A DNA stretch of 62,018 bases. Origin: Pseudomonadota bacterium. GTDB lineage: Bacteria; Pseudomonadota; Gammaproteobacteria; Xanthomonadales; Xanthomonadaceae. Under the pieces are notes generated by a model. The model was not told the origin of the DNA. It did not search any database and saw only the letters and a program-made list of their open reading frames with translations. This document shows positions 45,934 to 55,812 of this stretch, piece after piece. The translations under genes and the position numbers were made by a program. Within the stretch, counting starts at the first letter, position 1. Each line of letters opens with the position of its first letter. The DNA is taken from NCBI GenBank assembly GCA_023392975.1, contig JAEWNA010000348.1:1-62018 (forward strand), in the 5' to 3' direction.

Positions 45934-47337
45934 TCAGGCCGCCGGGGTCGGCGGGGTGGGCGGCGACGGCGGCACGGTGCGCATCGGCATGGCGCTGCCC
46001 AGCGCGTACCAGTCGACCTTGCGGGTGACGACCATGATCGCGGCCAGGATGAGGAACAGCAGGCCCGCGCCGAGCACCATCGCGTTGTCCTCCGAGATCA
46101 GCAGCCCGTAGAGCACGCCGTAGAGCAGCGTCAGCATCGTCGCGAAACCGAAACCGCGCGTCCACGAGCGCAGCACGTGGCTGACGTAGTAGCCGAGCAG
46201 GCCGATGCAGGCGGCGCTGGCGGCCAGATAGGCCTGGCCGAACGGGACGTGTTCCGACAGCGCGACCAGCAGCAGGAAGAAGATCGCCAGCGCCAATCCG
46301 ACCAGCCCGTACTGCACCGGGTGGATGCGCAACTGCTTGATCAGCTCGAACATGAAGAAGCCGACGAAGGTCAGCAGCACGAACAGGATGCCGTACTTGG
46401 TGGCGCGGTCGGCCTGCGAGTAGATGTTGACCGGATCGACCAGCGACACCGAGACCACGTCCAGGCCGGTATCGCCCTCGCCGTCGCGGAAGCCGATCGC
46501 GCCCACGTTCGGCTGGGTCTTGCCGCCGAGGTACTGCGCCTGCGCGTTGGTCGCCAGCGCGGACACTTCCCACTCGCCGTGGAAGCCGCCGTCGGTGATC
46601 GACTGCTTGCGCGCGGTGAACGAGCCGTTGAACTGCGGGTGCGGCCACTTCGAATCCAGCACGATGCGATTGCGTTCGCCCAGCGGCGCGATCGCCAGCG
46701 TCTCGGTGCCTTCCAGCGAGAATTCCAGGTGCGTATCGAAGGTCATCGTGTCGCCGGCCTTCGGCGCCGCGAGGCGGGCATGCAGGCCGCTGCCCTCGCG
46801 TCCTCCGAGCCCGCGCGCCAGCGGGGTGTCGACCTCGTCGATGCGCAGTTTCTGCAGTCCCGCCAGCCCGCGCACGTCGCCGATGCCGTACATCAGCCAG
46901 GCACGACCGATCTTCCGCGGCAGTTCGGGAGTGTCGTCGGCGGGGATCTTCGCCGCGAACGCCGCGGTGGTGACGTCCTGCAGCTCGTAGCCGCGGACCT
47001 CGTGCAGGCCGATGAACTTGCTGCGCGGCAGGATCGTGCCCTTCACATCCATCGTGGTCGGGAAGAACACCCACTGGCCGGACTCGCCATCCTTCTTGAC
47101 CTTGCGGACGACCACGCCGTCCTTGTTCTTTTCCTCCACCTCGATCGTCTCGACGTAAGGCACGACGAGCACGGGGCCGACCAGCGACTGCGCGCCGGCG
47201 CTGGTGCGCGCGATCGAACGCACGGCTTCGTCGCGGTAGTACTGCCGCTCCTGGATGGTGCCGCGGATCATCATCAGCGGGACGAGGAGCAGGATGGTCA
47301 TGCCGACCACCATCAGGGTCTTGAAGATCAGGCGCAT
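45934..47337 (-). CDS. creD: Inner-membrane protein CreD
   Basis: A 467-residue CreD/CET-family protein: an N-terminal helix (LIFKTLMVVGMTILLLVPLMMI), a long periplasmic beta-rich region with the VGPVLVVPYVE stretch, and about six C-terminal helices (about 320-450). CreD is a target of the CreBC two-component system; its loss alters envelope and beta-lactam phenotypes in E. coli, Stenotrophomonas and Pseudomonas, but its biochemical role is not known. A perfect cre-tag lies 66 bp upstream. Confidence 0.93.
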   Translation of the reverse strand: MRLIFKTLMVVGMTILLLVPLMMIRGTIQERQYYRDEAVRSIARTSAGAQSLVGPVLVVPYVETIEVEEKNKDGVVVRKVKKDGESGQWVFFPTTMDVKGTILPRSKFIGLHEVRGYELQDVTTAAFAAKIPADDTPELPRKIGRAWLMYGIGDVRGLAGLQKLRIDEVDTPLARGLGGREGSGLHARLAAPKAGDTMTFDTHLEFSLEGTETLAIAPLGERNRIVLDSKWPHPQFNGSFTARKQSITDGGFHGEWEVSALATNAQAQYLGGKTQPNVGAIGFRDGEGDTGLDVVSVSLVDPVNIYSQADRATKYGILFVLLTFVGFFMFELIKQLRIHPVQYGLVGLALAIFFLLLVALSEHVPFGQAYLAASAACIGLLGYYVSHVLRSWTRGFGFATMLTLLYGVLYGLLISEDNAMVLGAGLLFLILAAIMVVTRKVDWYALGSAMPMRTVPPSPPTPPTPAA

Positions 47338-47403
47338 CGCGGCCTCCGGGGTTGGGAACGCACCCAGTCTCGGAAGTCCACGGGGGGTGGCGATGGCGCT
47401 CGC

Positions 47404-47419
47404 GTGAAGCGAAGGTGAA
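47404..47419 (-). promoter_or_regulatory. Perfect cre-tag (CreB-binding site) before creD
   Basis: On the minus strand, TTCAC-CTTCGC-TTCAC matches the CreB/BlrA tag TTCACnnnnnnTTCAC exactly. It lies between creC and creD, upstream of creD, the gene most directly controlled by CreB in other bacteria. Confidence 0.8.
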
Positions 47420-47448
47420 GCCGTCCGCTTCGGGCGGACAGAACGCGC

Positions 47449-48900
47449 TCAGGCGATCGGCAGCAACAGCGAGGCGACGGCGCCGCCGTCCTCGCGATTG
47501 CCCAGCCGCGCCTCGCCGCCGTGCAGCTCTGCGGCCTCGACGACGAAACACAGCCCCAGGCCGCTGCTGCGGCTGCCGCCGGCGGGCCGGGCCAGCGAGT
47601 AGAACCGTTCGAACGCGCGATCCAGCGCGTAGTCCGGCACACCGGGGCCGCGATCCAGCACGTCGACGCGGACGCGATCGCCGTCGCGATGCAGCCGCAC
47701 CTCGACCACGCTGCCCGGCGGCGCGAAATCCGCCGCATTGTCCAGCAGGTTCAGCAGCGACTGCCGCAGCAGGAAGGCGTCGCCCGACACCCGCGCGGCG
47801 TCGTCCTCGGCGATCTCCAGCCGCAGCGATTTCTGCGCACATTTCGGCGCGATCCGCTCCGCCGCCTCGTCGACGATCGCGCGCAGGTCCAGCCGCTGCG
47901 GCTGCTCGATCCGCTGGCGGTGCTCGACCGCCGCCAGCGCCAGCAGCTTGTCGATCATCTCGGCCATGCGCTCGCTCTGCGCGTGGATGGTGGCGACGAA
48001 GCGCGCGCGGTCCGCCGCCGGCATGGTCTCGCCGGCGGAGTCCAGCAGCTCGGCGCTGCCACGGATCGCGGCCAGCGGGCTCTTCAGTTCGTGGGTCAGC
48101 GCGTGGACGTACTGCTCGACGTACTGCTTGCCTTCCAGCTTGGCGCGCATGGTCTCCAGCGCGCGGCCGAGATCGCCGAATTCGCCGGCGCTGTCGGGGG
48201 GGCTGGCGCGCTCGCCCGCGGTCACCGCATCGGCGTAGCGACGCAGCGCGCCGAGCTGGCGCGACAGCCACCACGCGGCGAGCAGGCCGATCGCCAGCGC
48301 CACGCCCAGCAGCACCCCGCCCCAGCGCAGGATCACGCCCTGGCTGCGGGCGATGAACGGCGCGATGGTCTGGTTGGGCTTGGCGACGGTGAGCACGCCG
48401 ACGATGCGGTCGCGGTCGCCGTCGCCGCTGCGCTGCTTGATCGGCGCGGCGACGTGCATCACCGACGAGGTCTCGTCGTCCGGATCGACCTGGGTCGAAC
48501 GCGCGCCGTACTTGCCGCGCAGGGTGAGATACACGTCGTTCCAGCGCGAATAGTCCTTGCCGACATCGCGGCCGTCGGAGTCGAACACCACGATGCCGCG
48601 GGCGTCGGTGACGTAGATGCGGGTGCTGACGCGCCGTTTTCGGAAACCCCAGATGTCGGCGCCGAGGTCGCGGTCGGTCAGCGCGCGCACGTGGGCGGCG
48701 AAGCGGCCGTCGTCGATGTGGCCGGCGAGCATGTCGTCCGCGGCCTGCTCCGCGAGCAGGTTGGCGGTGTCGACCAGCGTGTCCTCCATCGCCTGGCGCA
48801 CACCGGGCTTCACTTCCTGCAGGAACACGCGGCCCAGCAGCAGCGCCGCGATCGCGACGATCAGGAAGTAGCCGAGCAGGATGCGGAGGCCGATGCGCAT
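47449..48900 (-). CDS. creC: Sensor histidine kinase CreC
   Basis: A 483-residue membrane kinase: helix 1 (ILLGYFLIVAIAALLLGRVF), a periplasmic CreC/PAS-like sensor region with IYVTDARGIVVFDSDG, helix 2 near 200, a HAMP region, the phosphoacceptor histidine in THELKSPLAAIRGS, and ATPase motifs NLLDNAADF, DRGPGVPD and SSGLGLCFV. It phosphorylates CreB. The ATG is 8 bp after the creB stop. Confidence 0.94.
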   Translation of the reverse strand: MRIGLRILLGYFLIVAIAALLLGRVFLQEVKPGVRQAMEDTLVDTANLLAEQAADDMLAGHIDDGRFAAHVRALTDRDLGADIWGFRKRRVSTRIYVTDARGIVVFDSDGRDVGKDYSRWNDVYLTLRGKYGARSTQVDPDDETSSVMHVAAPIKQRSGDGDRDRIVGVLTVAKPNQTIAPFIARSQGVILRWGGVLLGVALAIGLLAAWWLSRQLGALRRYADAVTAGERASPPDSAGEFGDLGRALETMRAKLEGKQYVEQYVHALTHELKSPLAAIRGSAELLDSAGETMPAADRARFVATIHAQSERMAEMIDKLLALAAVEHRQRIEQPQRLDLRAIVDEAAERIAPKCAQKSLRLEIAEDDAARVSGDAFLLRQSLLNLLDNAADFAPPGSVVEVRLHRDGDRVRVDVLDRGPGVPDYALDRAFERFYSLARPAGGSRSSGLGLCFVVEAAELHGGEARLGNREDGGAVASLLLPIA

Positions 48901-48908
48901 GCGCCGGC

Positions 48909-49616
48909 TCAGCCTTCCCCGGTCTCGAGCGAATAACCGAGGCCGCGGTGGGTGCGGATCGGGTCGGCATCGGGCTGTCCTGCCGCCTCGTCCACGATGC
49001 GCAGCTTGCCGCGCACCGTCTTGACGTGGGTATCGACGGTGCGGTCGCCGCTGTCCAGCGCGTCGGCCCAGACCCTGTCCATCAGCTGCGCCCGCGACAG
49101 CACCGCGCCGGGACGCTGCAGCAGCGCTTCGAGCAGGCCGTATTCGTAGCGGGTGAGGTCCAGCGGGCGTTCGCGGTAGCGGATGCGGCGGCCTTCGCGG
49201 TCGATCGAGAACGTGCCGTGCGCGCGCCACGCGGTGGCGTCCGCCTGCGCGCGACGGCGCAGGCGCGCACGCACGCGGGCGACCAGTTCGCGCGGCGAGA
49301 AGGGCTTGACCACGTAGTCGTCGGCGCCGAGTTCCAGGCCGACGACGCGGTCGATCTCGCCGTCGCGGGCGGTGAGGAAGATCACCGGCACCTCGCTGAC
49401 GGCGCGGATCGCGCGGCAGACCTCGAAGCCGGTGGTGTCGGGCAGGCCCACGTCGAGCACGACCAGGTCGATGCCGCCCTGGCGCAGCCGCGGCAGCGTC
49501 GCGCCACCGACGGCGACATGCTCGGCCGCGAAGCCCTCGGCGCGCAGCGCGTAGAGCACGGTGTCGGCGATCGCGGTCTCGTCTTCGACGACGAGGATGG
49601 TGGAGGTCGCGCTCAT
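48909..49616 (-). CDS. creB: Response regulator CreB
   Basis: A 235-residue OmpR-type regulator: receiver domain with acidic VVEDETAIAD, phosphoacceptor aspartate in VVLDVGLPDTTGF, lysine in VVKPFSPREL, and a C-terminal winged helix (DLTRYEYGLLEALL ... RTVDTHVKTVRGKL). It should bind the TTCAC direct repeat found before creD. The frame extends upstream but this ATG matches the family start. Confidence 0.94.
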   Translation of the reverse strand: MSATSTILVVEDETAIADTVLYALRAEGFAAEHVAVGGATLPRLRQGGIDLVVLDVGLPDTTGFEVCRAIRAVSEVPVIFLTARDGEIDRVVGLELGADDYVVKPFSPRELVARVRARLRRRAQADATAWRAHGTFSIDREGRRIRYRERPLDLTRYEYGLLEALLQRPGAVLSRAQLMDRVWADALDSGDRTVDTHVKTVRGKLRIVDEAAGQPDADPIRTHRGLGYSLETGEG

Positions 49617-49717
49617 GGACGGACAGGCCGGAGGATGCCGGCATTGTAGGGCGTCCGCAGGGCCGGTTCGGCATCCCGTTTGGCATACCATGGCGGCCTC
49701 GCCCGTCCTGCCCGCGC

Positions 49718-50575
49718 ATGAACTACCGCCACGCCTTCCATGCCGGCAACCACGCCGACGCGCTCAAGCACGCCCTGCTGCTGGCGCTGTGCGATGCGCT
49801 GGTCGCCAAGCCGGCGCCGCTGTTCGCCCTCGACACCCACGCCGGCGCCGGCGTCTATGCGCTGGCCGGCGAAGCGGCGACGCGCACCGGCGAGGCGGTG
49901 GACGGCATCGGCCGGTTGCTGGCGGCACCACCCGCGGAGCCGGGCGTCGCGCGCTACCTCGACGCCGTGCGCGCCTGCCGCGCGGCCTGCGGTGAGGACG
50001 CCTATCCCGGCTCGCCGTGGCTGCTGGCGCACGCGCTGCGCGCGCAGGACAGGATCGCCTGCTGCGAACTGCGCGAGGACGATGCGGCGCTGCTGAAGCA
50101 GGCGCTCGGTGCGGACCCGCGCGTCGGCGTGCACCTGCGCGACGGCTACGCGGCGATGCGCGCGCTGCTGCCGCCGAAGGTCGACGGGCAGAAGATCGGT
50201 CGCGGCCTGGTGCTGATCGACCCGCCCTACGAGGCCCAGCTCGCCGAATTCGACACCGCCCTCGCCGCGATCCGCGACGGTCTCGCCCGCTGGCCGCAGG
50301 CGGTGGTCGCGCTGTGGTATCCGATCAAGCGGCGCAGCGCGCTGATGCCGTTCCTGCGCGCCGCCGCCGCGCTGGACGCGAAGTCGGCGCTGGTCTGCGA
50401 GTTGCTGGTGCGACCCGACGATTCGCCGCTGCGCATGAACGGCAGCGGCCTGCTGGTGCTCAATGCGCCGTGGCGGTTCGATGCGGCCGCCGGCGCCATC
50501 GCCGAGACCCTGCGCGATGTGCTGGGCGAGGCCGGCGCCTCGACGCGCACGGAATGGCTGCGCGCGCCCGCCTGA
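49718..50575 (+). CDS. rlmJ: 23S rRNA (adenine-2030-N6)-methyltransferase
   Basis: RlmJ methylates A2030 of 23S rRNA. The 285-residue protein starts with MNYRHAFHAGNHADALKH, the family hallmark, and has the catalytic DPPYEAQ (DPPY, near residue 168). It is divergent from creB and convergent with the cation transporter gene, 12 bp away. Confidence 0.96.
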   Translation: MNYRHAFHAGNHADALKHALLLALCDALVAKPAPLFALDTHAGAGVYALAGEAATRTGEAVDGIGRLLAAPPAEPGVARYLDAVRACRAACGEDAYPGSPWLLAHALRAQDRIACCELREDDAALLKQALGADPRVGVHLRDGYAAMRALLPPKVDGQKIGRGLVLIDPPYEAQLAEFDTALAAIRDGLARWPQAVVALWYPIKRRSALMPFLRAAAALDAKSALVCELLVRPDDSPLRMNGSGLLVLNAPWRFDAAAGAIAETLRDVLGEAGASTRTEWLRAPA

Positions 50576-50587
50576 GGCCGTTCCGGG

Positions 50588-51502
50588 TCAGTCGCCGGAA
50601 CGGCTGTCCGGCTCGAAGAAGCTCCAGCGCACTTCCGGGAAGCGCTGCTTCACCGCACGCTCGACCCGGTTGATCGCCTCGATCAGCGCGTCGGCGCTGT
50701 CCGCCGGGGCCATCTCCGCCTGCACCGACAGCATCACCTCGTTGCCGAGCTGCAGCGTGATCAGGCTGATCACCCCGGCGACTTCAGGACGGGCGGCGAT
50801 GAAGGCACGGACTTCCTGCTCGCGGTCCGGGTCCATGCTCTGGCCGATCAGCAACGCCTTGACCTCGACCGCGACGAAGATCGCGACCACCACCAGCAGC
50901 AGGCCGATGGCGAGGGTACCGATGGCGTCCCAGATCGGATCGCCGGTGACCACGCTGAGCACTACCGCCACAAGGGCCAGCGCGAGGCCGATCAGCGCGG
51001 CGAGGTCCTCGCCGAAGATCACGACCAGTTCGGCCTGCCGGCTCTCGCGGAACCACTGCCACAGCGAGCGGTCGCCGCGCGCCTTCTTCACTTCCTGCAG
51101 GCAGGCCCGCATCGACATGCCTTCGGCGAGGAGGCCGAACACCAGCACGCCGACCGCCCACCACCACTGCTGCAGCGGCTCGGGGTGCTGCAGCTTGTGC
51201 AGGCCCTCGTAGACCGAGTACATGCCGCCGACGCTGAACAGCATCAGCGCCACCAGGAACGACCAGAAATAGATCGCCTTGCCGTAGCCCAGCGGGTAAT
51301 CGGCGGTCGGCCCGCGCCGCGACTGCTTCACGCCCAGCATCAGCAGCAGCTGGTTGCCGCAGTCGGCGAAGGAGTGGACGGTCTCGGCCAGCATCGCCCC
51401 GGAGCCGGTGAAGAAGGCCGCGACGCCCTTGGCGCAGGCGATGGCGAAGTTGGCGCCTAACGCAAAGAGGATCGCGCGGGTGGAGTCGCCGCCGGCGGAC
51501 AT
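50588..51502 (-). CDS. Cation diffusion facilitator family metal exporter
   Basis: A 304-residue CDF protein, a divalent-metal/proton antiporter of the inner membrane. It has about six helices, the metal-site helix ETVHSFADCGNQ (HSxxD), a second site in FGEDLAALIGL, and a cytoplasmic C-terminal domain. The ATG was chosen over a GTG seven codons upstream because AGGGAA lies 7 nt before it. Zinc, iron and manganese are all possible. Confidence 0.9.
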   Translation of the reverse strand: MSAGGDSTRAILFALGANFAIACAKGVAAFFTGSGAMLAETVHSFADCGNQLLLMLGVKQSRRGPTADYPLGYGKAIYFWSFLVALMLFSVGGMYSVYEGLHKLQHPEPLQQWWWAVGVLVFGLLAEGMSMRACLQEVKKARGDRSLWQWFRESRQAELVVIFGEDLAALIGLALALVAVVLSVVTGDPIWDAIGTLAIGLLLVVVAIFVAVEVKALLIGQSMDPDREQEVRAFIAARPEVAGVISLITLQLGNEVMLSVQAEMAPADSADALIEAINRVERAVKQRFPEVRWSFFEPDSRSGD

Positions 51503-51638
51503 CGGTATTTCCCTGGTGGACACGAATCGGCAAGTTTAACAGGCACTTGCCGGTCTCCGGAGGGCGCGCGTGGCCGCAACTGGCCCGGCGGCCGACGGCC
51601 GGGGCGTTCCTTCATCCGGGCTGTGCGAAGATGCGACC

Positions 51639-52202
51639 GTGAAGCGCGATCGCCTCCCGCCCTGGCACGAGTACAAGCGGCTGCTCGACGGTCGGGAGTT
51701 GCTCATCCGGCCGATCCGTCCCGAGGACGCCGAGCCGCTGCGGGCCGGGTTCTCGCTGCTGCGCCCGGACGAGGTCCGCCAGCGGTTCCTGTACGCGATC
51801 AAGGAACTGACCCCCGACACCGCCGCCCGCCTGACCCGGCCCGACCCCGAGCGCGAGTTCGCGCTGGTTGCGGCCGAGCCGCTGCCGCCCGGCGAGGCGC
51901 TGATCGGCGCGGTGGCCCGGGTCGCGATCGCGCCCGGCACCCGCGACGCCGAATTCGCGATCCTGGTCAGCCACTTCATCAGCGGCATGGGGCTAGGCCG
52001 GCTGCTGATGCTGCGCCTCGTGCGCTGGGCACGGCGCAAGCAGCTCAAGCGCCTCTACGGCGAGGTGCTGGAGCACAACACCGCGATGCTGAGCCTGGCC
52101 CACTCGCTGGGCTTCCGCCGCGAAACCGCCGACACGCCCGGGCTGGTGCACGTGGTGCTGGAGCTGAAAGCCGCCGGACCGGCATCCGCCACCCGGCGCT
52201 GA
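51639..52202 (+). CDS. GNAT-family acetyltransferase (Pat-like domain)
   Basis: A 187-residue acetyltransferase. The IRPIRPEDAEPLRAGF opening and the acetyl-CoA loop HFISGMGLGRLLMLRLV resemble the catalytic domain of Pat-type protein-lysine acetyltransferases, here without the large CoA-ligase-like part. The start is GTG (residues KRDRLPPWHEYKRL follow); an earlier GTG 69 bp upstream would add an unstructured tail. It precedes mfd on the same strand but is functionally unrelated. Confidence 0.82.
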   Translation: MKRDRLPPWHEYKRLLDGRELLIRPIRPEDAEPLRAGFSLLRPDEVRQRFLYAIKELTPDTAARLTRPDPEREFALVAAEPLPPGEALIGAVARVAIAPGTRDAEFAILVSHFISGMGLGRLLMLRLVRWARRKQLKRLYGEVLEHNTAMLSLAHSLGFRRETADTPGLVHVVLELKAAGPASATRR

Positions 52203-52308
52203 GCGCCATGCGTCGCGTGTCACACCCGATCGGCATTGCGCCGCGCACGGGATGACGCGCCCTCCCCGCGGGGCTACCCTAGCCGGCCCGCTGTACCCGC
52301 TTCCGATC

Positions 52309-55300
52309 GTGTCCTCCGACGCTTTTCCCACCTCCCTGCTGCCCCGTTCCGGCCAGTCCCGCGCCTGGTGGCGCGCACCCGCCAGCGCCAGCGCGCTCGC
52401 GTGGACGATCGCGCGCGTCGCGCGCACGCACGCCGGGCCGCTGCTGGCGGTGATGCGCGACAACCAGTCCGCGCACCAGCTCGAACAGGACCTGCGCACG
52501 TTCGTCGGCGGCGACGACGCGCTGCCGGTGCTGCTGTTCCCGGACTGGGAAACCCTGCCCTACGACCGCTTCAGCCCGCATCCGGACATCGTCTCCCAGC
52601 GACTGGCCGCGCTGCACCGCATGCCGACGCTGCACCGCGGCGTGATCGTGGTGCCGGTCCAGACCCTGATGCAGCGGCTGGCGCCGCTGTCGCACCTGGT
52701 CGGCGGCAGTTTCGACGTCAAGGTCGGCCAGCGGCTGGACATGGATGCGGAGAAACGACGCCTCGAAGGCGCGGGCTACCGCAACGTGCCGCAGGTGTTC
52801 GACCCCGGCGATTTCGCGGTGCGCGGCGGCCTGCTCGACGTGTATCCGATGGGTGCGGACGAGCCCTACCGGATCGAGCTGCTCGACGACGAGATCGAAT
52901 CGATCCGCGCCTTCGACCCGGAATCGCAGCGTTCGCTTGAAAAATACGACTCGGTGCAGATGCTGCCGGGACGCGAACTGCCGCTGGAAGGCGATGCGCT
53001 GCAGCGTGCGCTGGACGCACTGCGCGACCGCTTCGACATCGACACCCGGCGCAGCGCGCTGTTCCAGGACCTGAAGGCGGGACTGGCGCCGGCCGGCATC
53101 GAGTACTACCTGCCCCTGTTCTTCGAGAAGACCGCGACCCTCTTCGACTACCTCGGCGACACCGCGCTGCCGGTGCTCGGCGAAGGCGTGGCCGAGGCGG
53201 CCGATCACTTCTGGCGCACGACCGGCGAGCGCTACGAGCAGCGCCGGCACGACATCGAACATCCGCTGCTGCCACCGGACGCGCTGTACCTGCCGCCGGA
53301 GACGCTGCGCGAACGCCTGAACCAGGGACACCGCGTCGAAGTCTGCGGCGACACGCATCCGCGCCGCGACGAGGCGCTGCCGCTGGGCGTGCAGCCGGCG
53401 CCCGAGCTGCCGCTGATGGTCAAGGACGCGGCGCCGGCGGCGGCGCTGCAGTCGCTGCTGGGCAGTTACCCCGGCCGCGTGCTGATCGCCTCGGACTCGG
53501 CCGGCCGTCGCGAGGCGCTGCTGGAGACGCTGCACAGCGCCGGCCTGCAGCCGCGGACGATCGCCGGCTTCCCCGACTTCCTCGCCGCGACGAACGCGGA
53601 TGCGCAGCTGTGCATCGGGGTGGCGCCGCTGGACGATGGTTTCGGCGTGGATACCGACGCCGACCCGGGCGCGCCGTGGCTGATCGTCACCGAGCGCCAG
53701 TTCTTCCCCGAGCGCGCCTCGCAGCCGCGCCGCCGTCGCCGTACCGGACGCGAGCCCGAGGCGATCATCCGCGACCTCGGCGAGCTGAGCGAAGGCGCGC
53801 CGGTCGTGCACGAGGATCACGGCGTCGGTCGCTATCGCGGCCTGGTGACGCTGGAGGCCGGCGGCCAGCGCGGCGAATACCTCGAGATCGAATACGCCAA
53901 GGGCGACCGGCTGTACGTGCCGGTGACGCAGCTGCACCTGGTGAGCCGCTACAGCGGTGCCTCGCCGGACACCGCGCCGCTGCATTCGCTGGGCGGCGAG
54001 GCCTGGAGCAGGGCCAAGCGCAAGGCCGCGGAGAAGGTCCGCGACGTCGCCGCGGAACTGCTGGAGATCCAGGCCAAGCGCCACGCGCGCGCCGGGTTGG
54101 CGCTCGACGTCGACCGCGGCGTCTACGAGCCGTTCGCGGCCACTTTCCCGTTCGAGGAAACGCCGGACCAGCTCGCCGCGATCGAAGCCGTGCTGCGCGA
54201 CCTGTCGTCGTCGCGGCCGATGGACCGCGTGGTCTGCGGCGACGTCGGCTTCGGCAAGACCGAGGTCGCCGTGCGCGCCGCGTTCGCCGCGGCCGTGGCG
54301 GGCAAGCAGGTCGCGGTGCTGGTGCCGACGACGCTGCTGGCCGAGCAGCACTACCGCAATTTCCGCGACCGCTTCGCCGACTGGCCGCTGAAGGTCGAGG
54401 TGCTGTCGCGCTTCAAGTCGACCAAGGAAATCAAGGCCGAGCTGGAGAAGGTCGCGGACGGCCGTATCGACGTGATCGTCGGCACCCATCGCCTGCTGCA
54501 GCCGGACGTGAAGTTCAAGGACCTCGGTCTGGTCATCGTCGACGAGGAACAGCGCTTCGGCGTGCGCCAGAAGGAAGCGCTGAAGGCGCTGCGCGCCGAC
54601 GTGCACCTGCTCACGCTCACCGCCACGCCCATTCCGCGCACGCTCAACATGGCGATGACCGGCCTGCGCGACCTGTCGATCATCGCCACGCCGCCGCCGA
54701 ACCGGCTGGCGGTGCAGACCTTCGTCGTGCCATGGGACGACGCGCAGCTGCGCGAGGCCTTCCAGCGCGAGCTCTCCCGCGGCGGACAGGCCTATTTCCT
54801 GCACAACGACGTCGAGAGCATCGGCCGCATGCAGCGCGAGCTGGAGGCGCTGGTACCGGAGGCGCGGATCGGCATCGCCCACGGCCAGATGCCGGAACGC
54901 GAGCTGGAGAAGGTGATGCTCGATTTCCACAAGCAGCGCTTCAACGTGCTGCTGTGCTCGACGATCATCGAGTCCGGCATCGACATCCCCAACGCCAACA
55001 CCATCATCATCAACCGCGCCGACAAGTTCGGCCTGGCGCAGCTGCACCAGCTGCGCGGGCGCGTCGGCCGTTCGCACCACCGCGCTTACGCCTACCTGGT
55101 GATCCCGGACGCACGCAGCATCACCGCCGACGCGAAGAAGCGGCTGGAAGCGATCGCATCGATGGACGAACTCGGTGCCGGCTTCACGCTCTCGACCCAC
55201 GACCTCGAGATCCGCGGCGCGGGCGAACTGCTGGGCGAAGACCAGAGCGGCCAGATGGCCGAGATCGGCTTCTCGCTCTACACCGAGCTGCTGGAACGCG

Positions 55301-55812
55301 CCGTGCGCAGCATCCGCCAGGGCAAGCTGCCGGGCGTCGATGCGCTGGGGCTGGACCTGGACGAGCAGCGCGGTGCCGAAGTCGAACTCAACGCACCGGC
55401 GCTGATCCCCGAGGACTACCTGCCCGACGTGCACACGCGCCTCACGCTCTACAAGCGCGTGAGCAGCGCACGCGACGCCGACGACCTGCGCGAACTGCAG
55501 GTGGAGATGATCGACCGCTTCGGGCTGCTGCCGGAGCCGGCGAAGCAGCTGTTCGCCATCGCCGAACTCAAGCTCGAAGCGACGCCGCTGGGCATCCGCA
55601 AGCTCGACCTCGGTCCCGCGGGCGGCCGCATCCAGTTCGTCGAGAAACCGTCGGTCGACCCGATGTCGGTGATCCGCCTGATCCAGGGCCAGCCGAAGCA
55701 CTACCGCATGGACGGCCCGGACAAGCTGCGGATCACGCTCGACCTGCCCGAACCGGCCGATCGCGTGCGCACCGCGCGCGGACTGCTCGCGACGCTGGCG
55801 CCGTCCGCGTGA
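52309..55812 (+). CDS. mfd: Transcription-repair coupling factor
   Basis: Mfd removes RNA polymerase stalled at DNA lesions and recruits UvrA. The protein of about 1167 residues has the UvrB-like N-terminal module, the RNA-polymerase-interacting CarD-like domain (DHGVGRYRGLVTLE), the translocase with Walker A GDVGFGKTEVAVRAAF and VDEEQRFGVRQKE, and a C-terminal TRCF domain. The start is uncertain: a GTG at 52309 gives a family-like N-terminus, while an ATG at 52252 would add 19 proline-rich residues. Its stop overlaps the next gene. Confidence 0.95.
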   Translation: MSSDAFPTSLLPRSGQSRAWWRAPASASALAWTIARVARTHAGPLLAVMRDNQSAHQLEQDLRTFVGGDDALPVLLFPDWETLPYDRFSPHPDIVSQRLAALHRMPTLHRGVIVVPVQTLMQRLAPLSHLVGGSFDVKVGQRLDMDAEKRRLEGAGYRNVPQVFDPGDFAVRGGLLDVYPMGADEPYRIELLDDEIESIRAFDPESQRSLEKYDSVQMLPGRELPLEGDALQRALDALRDRFDIDTRRSALFQDLKAGLAPAGIEYYLPLFFEKTATLFDYLGDTALPVLGEGVAEAADHFWRTTGERYEQRRHDIEHPLLPPDALYLPPETLRERLNQGHRVEVCGDTHPRRDEALPLGVQPAPELPLMVKDAAPAAALQSLLGSYPGRVLIASDSAGRREALLETLHSAGLQPRTIAGFPDFLAATNADAQLCIGVAPLDDGFGVDTDADPGAPWLIVTERQFFPERASQPRRRRRTGREPEAIIRDLGELSEGAPVVHEDHGVGRYRGLVTLEAGGQRGEYLEIEYAKGDRLYVPVTQLHLVSRYSGASPDTAPLHSLGGEAWSRAKRKAAEKVRDVAAELLEIQAKRHARAGLALDVDRGVYEPFAATFPFEETPDQLAAIEAVLRDLSSSRPMDRVVCGDVGFGKTEVAVRAAFAAAVAGKQVAVLVPTTLLAEQHYRNFRDRFADWPLKVEVLSRFKSTKEIKAELEKVADGRIDVIVGTHRLLQPDVKFKDLGLVIVDEEQRFGVRQKEALKALRADVHLLTLTATPIPRTLNMAMTGLRDLSIIATPPPNRLAVQTFVVPWDDAQLREAFQRELSRGGQAYFLHNDVESIGRMQRELEALVPEARIGIAHGQMPERELEKVMLDFHKQRFNVLLCSTIIESGIDIPNANTIIINRADKFGLAQLHQLRGRVGRSHHRAYAYLVIPDARSITADAKKRLEAIASMDELGAGFTLSTHDLEIRGAGELLGEDQSGQMAEIGFSLYTELLERAVRSIRQGKLPGVDALGLDLDEQRGAEVELNAPALIPEDYLPDVHTRLTLYKRVSSARDADDLRELQVEMIDRFGLLPEPAKQLFAIAELKLEATPLGIRKLDLGPAGGRIQFVEKPSVDPMSVIRLIQGQPKHYRMDGPDKLRITLDLPEPADRVRTARGLLATLAPSA

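Noticed and set aside
45611..48970. 1119-codon minus-strand frame ending in the small cre-operon protein
   Set aside because: It spans creC and creD in a wrong frame; only the last 103 codons, after a ribosome-binding site, look like a gene.
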